From positions 1-64,000 of the forward strand of contig JBHORC010000025.1 in NCBI GenBank assembly GCA_042408445.1: DNA of 64,000 nt. Reading direction: 5' to 3'. The notes beneath the pieces are model-generated. The model did not search any database and was not told the origin of the DNA. It saw nothing but the letters and a program-made list of their open reading frames with translations. A program made the position numbers and the translations under genes. This DNA is from CF-46 sp042408445 (GTDB taxonomy: Bacteria > Chloroflexota > Limnocylindria > Limnocylindrales > CSP1-4). Shown here piece after piece: positions 60,159 to 64,000 of this stretch (the first letter of the stretch is position 1; every line of letters begins with the position of its first letter).

Positions 60159-62461
60159 CGGGTGAGGCCGTTGCCGGCCTCGGGTCCGCGCTCGGTGAAG
60201 CGACATCCGGCACGAACGCCGCGGCCCCGGTCACGGACGAAGGCTTCCCCGGCGAACGCCGTTCAGCGCTTCCGGATCCACTGCCCCCGATCGACCTCCG
60301 CCCGCTCTTCGCCCCGCGATCGATTGCCGTCGTCGGCGCCTCGGCGCGCGGCGGGATCGCCCAGACGGTCCGCGCGAACCTGACTGTGCTCGGGAGCGAG
60401 ACGCGCTGCCACTTCGTGAACCCGCGGTACGACGAGCTGTACGGCGAGCCGTGCCATCCCTCGATCGCGGCACTGCCCGAGGTGCCGGACACGGTGGTCG
60501 TCGCGGTCCATCCGCTTCGCGCCGCGGCGGTCGTGCAGGAGGCAGCGGACGCCGGCGTGCCGTCCGTGATCATCCCGGGCGGCGGGGTCGTCGAGGGCGG
60601 CGAGGCGGCCGCCCGGATGCAGCGCGACGTACGGGAGATCGCGCTCCGCCACGGGATCGCCCTGCTCGGTCCGAACTGCATGGGCCTCGTCGACCTGACG
60701 ACGAACTCGGCCTCGTACATCGGCGACGTGAATCCGTGGCTCCCGCGTGGCGGCGTGGCGGGGATCGCCCAGTCCGGCTCGGTGACCGATGCCTTCATCC
60801 ATTCGGGCAACCGGATCGGGTTCTCGCGGATCATCGGCTGCGGCAGCGAGGTCGTCCTCGACGTCTGCGACTTCCTCGCCCACTCGATCGACGACGACGA
60901 GACGCACGCGGTCATCCTCTTCGTCGAGGGCTTCAAGCGACCGGAGAAGCTCCTTGCCCTGTGCGACCGGGCGCTGGCTGTGGGGAAGCCGGTCCTGGCG
61001 GTGAAGGTCGGCCGGAGCAGCCAGGCGGGCGCGGCCGCGATCGCCCATTCCGGGTCCCTCGCCGGTGACGCGCGGGCAACCGAGGCGGCGCTCCGGGCCG
61101 TCGGCGTGATCCTCTGCGAGGACCTCGACGCGCTGCTCGAGACCGCCGAGCTCGTGGCCGGCTGCCGGCGGCTCGGCCGGAAGGTGGGACGCGGCCGGAC
61201 CGGCGTGGTGACCGTGTCGACCGGCGAGGCGTCGTTGATCGCCGACCTCGCGCCCCGCACCGGGATCGACCTCCCCGACGTCCCCGAGGCGACCCGCGCA
61301 GCACTGCTGCAGGATCTCCCGACGCTCGGCTACATCGGCAACCCGCTCGATCCGTGGGGCGCGACCGACGCGACGATCGGCTACCGAGCGGCATTCGGCG
61401 CGTTCGCGGCGTCCGGCGCGTACGACGTCCTCGCCCTCGTCCACGACTTCCCGCATCGATCGCTTCCATCGGAGGTCGAGACGGCGCTCGAGGTCGCCCA
61501 GCCGCTGATCGAGGCAACCGCCGACCGGCCGGACCTGCTGCCCGTCTTCGTATCGCTCACCTCCGGCGACGCGACCCCCGAGATCGTCGACGCGATGCAG
61601 GCCGCCGGCGGGGTTCCCGTCCTGCGTGGCGCGGTCCACGCCTTCCGGGCGATCGCGGACGTCGCCCGGTGGGAGGCGCTCCGGACGGACCGGATCGCTG
61701 CCGACGCGCCGCGCCGGACGGCCTGGGACGACCTGGCGGGGGATCGCCGCTTCGTCGGCCACGACCCGGGCGGCACGATGGCCGCGGTCGCGCCGGGGGC
61801 GCGCGTGGCGCTCCCCGAGCGGGAGAGCCTGGCGCGCATTCAGGAGCTCGGCATTCCGATCGTCGAGGCGGTTGCCGTCCGGGACGCGGCTGCGGCGGTG
61901 GCGGCTGCCGAGCGGCTCAACGTTCCGGTCGTGCTCAAGCTCGACGTCGTCGGGCTCGCCCACAAGTCCGAGCACGGTGGCGTCCGGCTCGGCCTCCCGG
62001 ACCCCGCTGCGGTGCGCGCCGCGGCGCTGGACCTGCTCGCGCTTCCGTTGCCGGACGGCGTGACGCGTCGGGGCCTGATCGTCGCGAGGCAGCTGGACGG
62101 CGTCGAGCTGATCGTCGGCGGCCGTCGCGACCCCTCGTTCGGGCCGATCGTGCTCGTCGGGCTCGGCGGCGTGCTCGCCGAGGCGCTGGACGACGTCGCC
62201 GTGCGCCTGGCGCCCGTCAGCGCGGCTGAGGCGCGGTCGATGCTGTCGGACCTTCGCGGCGCGGCGATCCTCGATGGGTTCCGGGGCCGCTCGGGGATCG
62301 ACCGTGACGCCGTCGCCGCGATGATCGTCACGCTGTCCGACGCGTTCGGGCGCGACCCATCGCTGCTCGAGGTGGACCTGAACCCCGTCATCTCGGGGAC
62401 CGATCGCACGGCAGCCGTCGACGCGCTCGTCGTCGTGGACCCAGGGGAGGGCCGGCCGTGA
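60155..62461 (+). CDS. ADP-forming acyl-CoA synthetase (acetate-CoA ligase type), fused alpha-beta
   Basis: 768 residues; interconverts acyl-CoA + ADP + Pi and acid + CoA + ATP. CoA-binding Rossmann domain (about 50-180: SIAVVGASARGGIAQTVRAN), succinyl-CoA ligase-like domains with GIAQSGSVTDAFIHSG and the phosphorylated His298 in AAAIAHSGSLAGDA, and a C-terminal ATP-grasp subdomain (about 555-765: VVLKLDVVGLAHKSEHGGV). The fused arrangement is common in bacteria. Which acid is used is unknown. GTG overlaps the dehydrogenase stop, and its stop overlaps the hydratase start. Confidence 0.9.
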   Translation: MTGEAVAGLGSALGEATSGTNAAAPVTDEGFPGERRSALPDPLPPIDLRPLFAPRSIAVVGASARGGIAQTVRANLTVLGSETRCHFVNPRYDELYGEPCHPSIAALPEVPDTVVVAVHPLRAAAVVQEAADAGVPSVIIPGGGVVEGGEAAARMQRDVREIALRHGIALLGPNCMGLVDLTTNSASYIGDVNPWLPRGGVAGIAQSGSVTDAFIHSGNRIGFSRIIGCGSEVVLDVCDFLAHSIDDDETHAVILFVEGFKRPEKLLALCDRALAVGKPVLAVKVGRSSQAGAAAIAHSGSLAGDARATEAALRAVGVILCEDLDALLETAELVAGCRRLGRKVGRGRTGVVTVSTGEASLIADLAPRTGIDLPDVPEATRAALLQDLPTLGYIGNPLDPWGATDATIGYRAAFGAFAASGAYDVLALVHDFPHRSLPSEVETALEVAQPLIEATADRPDLLPVFVSLTSGDATPEIVDAMQAAGGVPVLRGAVHAFRAIADVARWEALRTDRIAADAPRRTAWDDLAGDRRFVGHDPGGTMAAVAPGARVALPERESLARIQELGIPIVEAVAVRDAAAAVAAAERLNVPVVLKLDVVGLAHKSEHGGVRLGLPDPAAVRAAALDLLALPLPDGVTRRGLIVARQLDGVELIVGGRRDPSFGPIVLVGLGGVLAEALDDVAVRLAPVSAAEARSMLSDLRGAAILDGFRGRSGIDRDAVAAMIVTLSDAFGRDPSLLEVDLNPVISGTDRTAAVDALVVVDPGEGRP

Positions 62462-63306
62462 CGGCCGACGCGGCGCCGTCCGAGCCCGTCCTCCTTCGCG
62501 AGAAGACCGCGTACGGCGTCCGGCTCGTCCTCAACCGGCCCTCGAAGCTGAACGCGATCTCGGCGGAGCTGCGGGCCGCGCTGGAGGCGGCGGTCGCGGA
62601 CGCCGCCGCGGACGACCGCGTCCGCGTCATCGTGATCGCCGGCGCCGGCCGCGCCTTCTGCTCCGGCTACGACCTGTCGGACGCGGCGCCGCCGACCGCC
62701 TGGGAGTGGCGCGACGTCCTGTCGCGCGACGTCGCCGCGACGCTCGCGATCTGGTCCTGCCCGAAGCCGGTGATCGCCCAGGTCCACGGCTACGTGCTGG
62801 CGGGCGGCCTCGAGCTCGCGATGGCCTGCGACCTCATCGTCGCGGCGGATGACGCCCAGCTCGGCGAGCCGGAGATCCGCTTCGGATCCGCGCCCGTGAC
62901 GCTCCTCATGCCGTTCCTGATCGGCCAGAAGAAGACCCGCGAGCTGCTCCTCACCGGCGACCTCATCGATTCGGCGACCGCCGAGCGGATCGGGCTCGTC
63001 AACCGCGTCGTCCCGCGCGACGCGCTTCCGGCGGCCGTCGATCAGCTTGCTGATCGCCTCGCCCGCGTCCCGCCCGACGTCATGGCGCCGACGAAGCTGA
63101 TGCTGAACCGGGCGATGGACGCGGCGGGGTTTGCGGCGGCGGTCGAGCTGGGCCTCGACCTCCAGGCGTTCGTCAACATGAGCGACACCGCCCGGGAGTT
63201 CGACGCGATCGTGCGACGCGACGGTCTCCGGGCGGCGCTCGACTGGCGCGATGCCCGGTACGACGAGCGCCTCGCGGCCTCGGGAGGCGTGGCGCCGACG
63301 GACTGA
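62458..63306 (+). CDS. Enoyl-CoA hydratase/isomerase (crotonase family)
   Basis: 282 residues from a GTG overlapping the previous stop. Crotonase fold with the oxyanion-hole segments RAFCSGYDLSD and VHGYVLAGGLELAMACDLIV, and ADDAQLGEPEIRFGSAPVTL around the position of a catalytic Glu. Hydrates enoyl-CoA produced by the upstream dehydrogenase, or acts as an isomerase. A dehydrogenase, CoA ligase and hydratase together suggest catabolism of a short or branched-chain acid (for example from branched-chain amino acids); this is inference. Confidence 0.9.
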   Translation: MTADAAPSEPVLLREKTAYGVRLVLNRPSKLNAISAELRAALEAAVADAAADDRVRVIVIAGAGRAFCSGYDLSDAAPPTAWEWRDVLSRDVAATLAIWSCPKPVIAQVHGYVLAGGLELAMACDLIVAADDAQLGEPEIRFGSAPVTLLMPFLIGQKKTRELLLTGDLIDSATAERIGLVNRVVPRDALPAAVDQLADRLARVPPDVMAPTKLMLNRAMDAAGFAAAVELGLDLQAFVNMSDTAREFDAIVRRDGLRAALDWRDARYDERLAASGGVAPTD

Positions 63307-63717
63307 CAAGGCGCGCCGGGCCGTCGCCGGGGGGCGTCACCGGTGCGTCGCCGGTGCGTTCCGTCCACAGGCCCGAAGGTACCGGCCGAGCGCGCGCAGG
63401 GGCGCCGGATCGGGTGCTCCGGAGGCGATCAGACCCTCCCGGACCGACACCGGGCGAGATCGCGCCGAGGCCCGCGCAGGGACGAATTGGTGGGTTGGCG
63501 CCACGGCCGGCCGAGGGCATGGTGGTCACGTCAACGGACCCCAGTCCGAAGAAGTCGGACCGAATAGGGCACACCCACCGCGAGGTGGGGCCGCAAAGCC
63601 ACGGGCCTCCAGCGAGGTCGCCGGGTTGCCGAAGCCGACCGTCACCGCGCGTCACTCGCGGCCGGGCTTCGACCTGAACCTCGCGATCTCCTCGACCCGG
63701 GCGAAGGAGATCCGATC
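63307..63717 (+). other. 411-nt leader/intergenic region containing the second riboswitch
   Basis: Before the riboswitch it holds a near-duplicate ACCGGTGCGT / GCCGGTGCGT at about 63340-63360 and no convincing ORF. I see no obvious promoter hexamers. The riboswitch occupies 63554-63639. Confidence 0.5.
63554..63639 (+). ncRNA. GEMM-I cyclic dinucleotide riboswitch (second copy)
   Basis: P1 GTCGG (63554-63558) pairs with CCGAC (63635-63639). The core AGGGCACACC (63566-63575) leads to a perfect P2 CCACC-GCGA-GGTGG with GNRA tetraloop, then GGCCGCAAAGCC (to 63600), a P3 hairpin GGCCTC/GAGGTC and GGGTTGCCGAAG. It matches GEMM-I with AAACC changed to CACACC and GGGAC to GGGCC. Ends 78 nt before the GTG of the next gene. 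Ligand (c-di-GMP or cyclic AMP-GMP) not determined. Confidence 0.85.
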
Positions 63718-64000
63718 GTGCGAAACATTCGCATCGCCGACCCGCGTGACCGCGCCCCCCAGCGCGTCGACGCACCCAGCGCCCCCCGCGACCGTCGTCG
63801 CGAGATCATCGCGACGCTGCCGATGCTCCTGCTGATCCCCGCCCTGGTCTTCGCGTTCAATCCCGCGGCGGCCAGCACGAAGACGGCGCCGGACAGCACC
63901 GCGACGGCCGAGGCAACGGACGGCGCCGCCAACGTCGTCACCGCCGCTGCCGACAGCACGGCGACGACGCCGGTCTCGACCACGCCCACGAGCACGCCCA
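63718..64000 (+). CDS. Secreted protein under GEMM-I control, truncated by window end
   Basis: 94 codons visible from GTG 63718, preceded by GAAGGAGA with good spacing. A basic N-terminal stretch (RDRRREII, about 24-31) precedes a hydrophobic segment (ATLPMLLLIPALVFAF, about 32-47) with an AAA-S cleavage-like end, then a Thr/Ala/Asp-rich stalk with repeats of STAT/STTP. The product is probably exported and may be a surface or adhesion-type protein, which fits cyclic-dinucleotide control. The 3' end is outside the window, so family and length are unknown. Confidence 0.75.
   Translation, partial: MRNIRIADPRDRAPQRVDAPSAPRDRRREIIATLPMLLLIPALVFAFNPAAASTKTAPDSTATAEATDGAANVVTAAADSTATTPVSTTPTSTP

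Overview
This is a 64 kb window of very GC-rich bacterial chromosome (about 70 % G+C by eye). It is densely coding and holds no tRNA, rRNA, insertion sequence, prophage or CRISPR array that I can recognise. The gene content fits a Gram-positive-like (monoderm) soil or freshwater bacterium: a fused KorA/KorB 2-oxoacid:ferredoxin oxidoreductase, an F420/LLM-type oxidoreductase, a MarP-type CvpA-trypsin protease, a DUF5317 membrane protein, MscL with a zinc ribbon, many GTG/TTG starts and many -10 boxes a few bases from the start codon. My best guess is Chloroflexota (Limnocylindria-like), with deep Actinomycetota as the alternative. This is inference; no marker gene is present.

Layout. 0-1.5 kb: EamA exporter and a disordered small protein. 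1.7-8.3 kb: KorAB flanked by two CBS-domain proteins, then a receiver-like protein, an M24 peptidase and an unknown. 8.4-13.3 kb: Crp regulator, GAF protein coupled to a cytoplasmic subtilase, converging on a small repeat-containing peptide gene that lies downstream of an MFS transporter fused to a cyclic-nucleotide domain. 13.4-18.2 kb: Ogt methyltransferase, DUF427, small proteins, a copper-type P-ATPase with a palindrome over its promoter and start, and a hotdog thioesterase. 18.3-22.8 kb: fatty-acid initiation/elongation genes fabD-fabF-fabF with a divergent MarR regulator. 23-28.5 kb: a five-gene chain (ilvD, LLM oxidoreductase, double GNAT, small membrane protein, M20 peptidase) in which every junction overlaps by 4 nt. 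28.6-31.4 kb: lone cNMP-binding protein, MarP-like protease, lipoprotein. 31.4-33.5 kb: leuC-leuD. 33.6-34.7 kb: DUF5317 protein, then a GEMM-I riboswitch ahead of a 36-residue membrane peptide. 34.85-44.9 kb: the main branched-chain amino acid operon ilvB-ilvN-ilvC-leuA-leuB-cimA plus a free-standing LeuA regulatory domain and pheA, preceded by a promoter, a Leu/Val-rich leader ORF and a textbook terminator. 45-47.9 kb: large secreted triple-repeat protein. 48-53.4 kb: mscL, HhH protein, HerA-like ATPase, PPK2 and an aldehyde dehydrogenase. 53.4-58.7 kb: a surface polysaccharide group (phosphotransferase, flippase, lyase-like modular protein). 59-63.3 kb: acyl-CoA dehydrogenase, ADP-forming acyl-CoA synthetase and enoyl-CoA hydratase, all overlapping. 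63.5-64 kb: a second GEMM-I riboswitch ahead of a secreted protein cut by the window end.

How it fits together. The isoleucine/valine/leucine pathway is complete here except for transaminase: IlvBN, IlvC and IlvD, LeuA, LeuCD and LeuB, and CimA to supply 2-oxobutyrate from pyruvate instead of threonine. It lies in three transcription units. The largest appears to be controlled by leader-peptide attenuation, which is the most interesting regulatory signal in the window. The two GEMM-I riboswitches suggest that surface or secreted small proteins are under cyclic dinucleotide control. Three separate cNMP-binding-domain proteins and the CBS proteins around KorAB add more nucleotide sensing. The Crp/GAF/subtilase/repeat-peptide/MFS-cNMP neighbourhood is the best candidate for an undescribed system, but its function is speculative.
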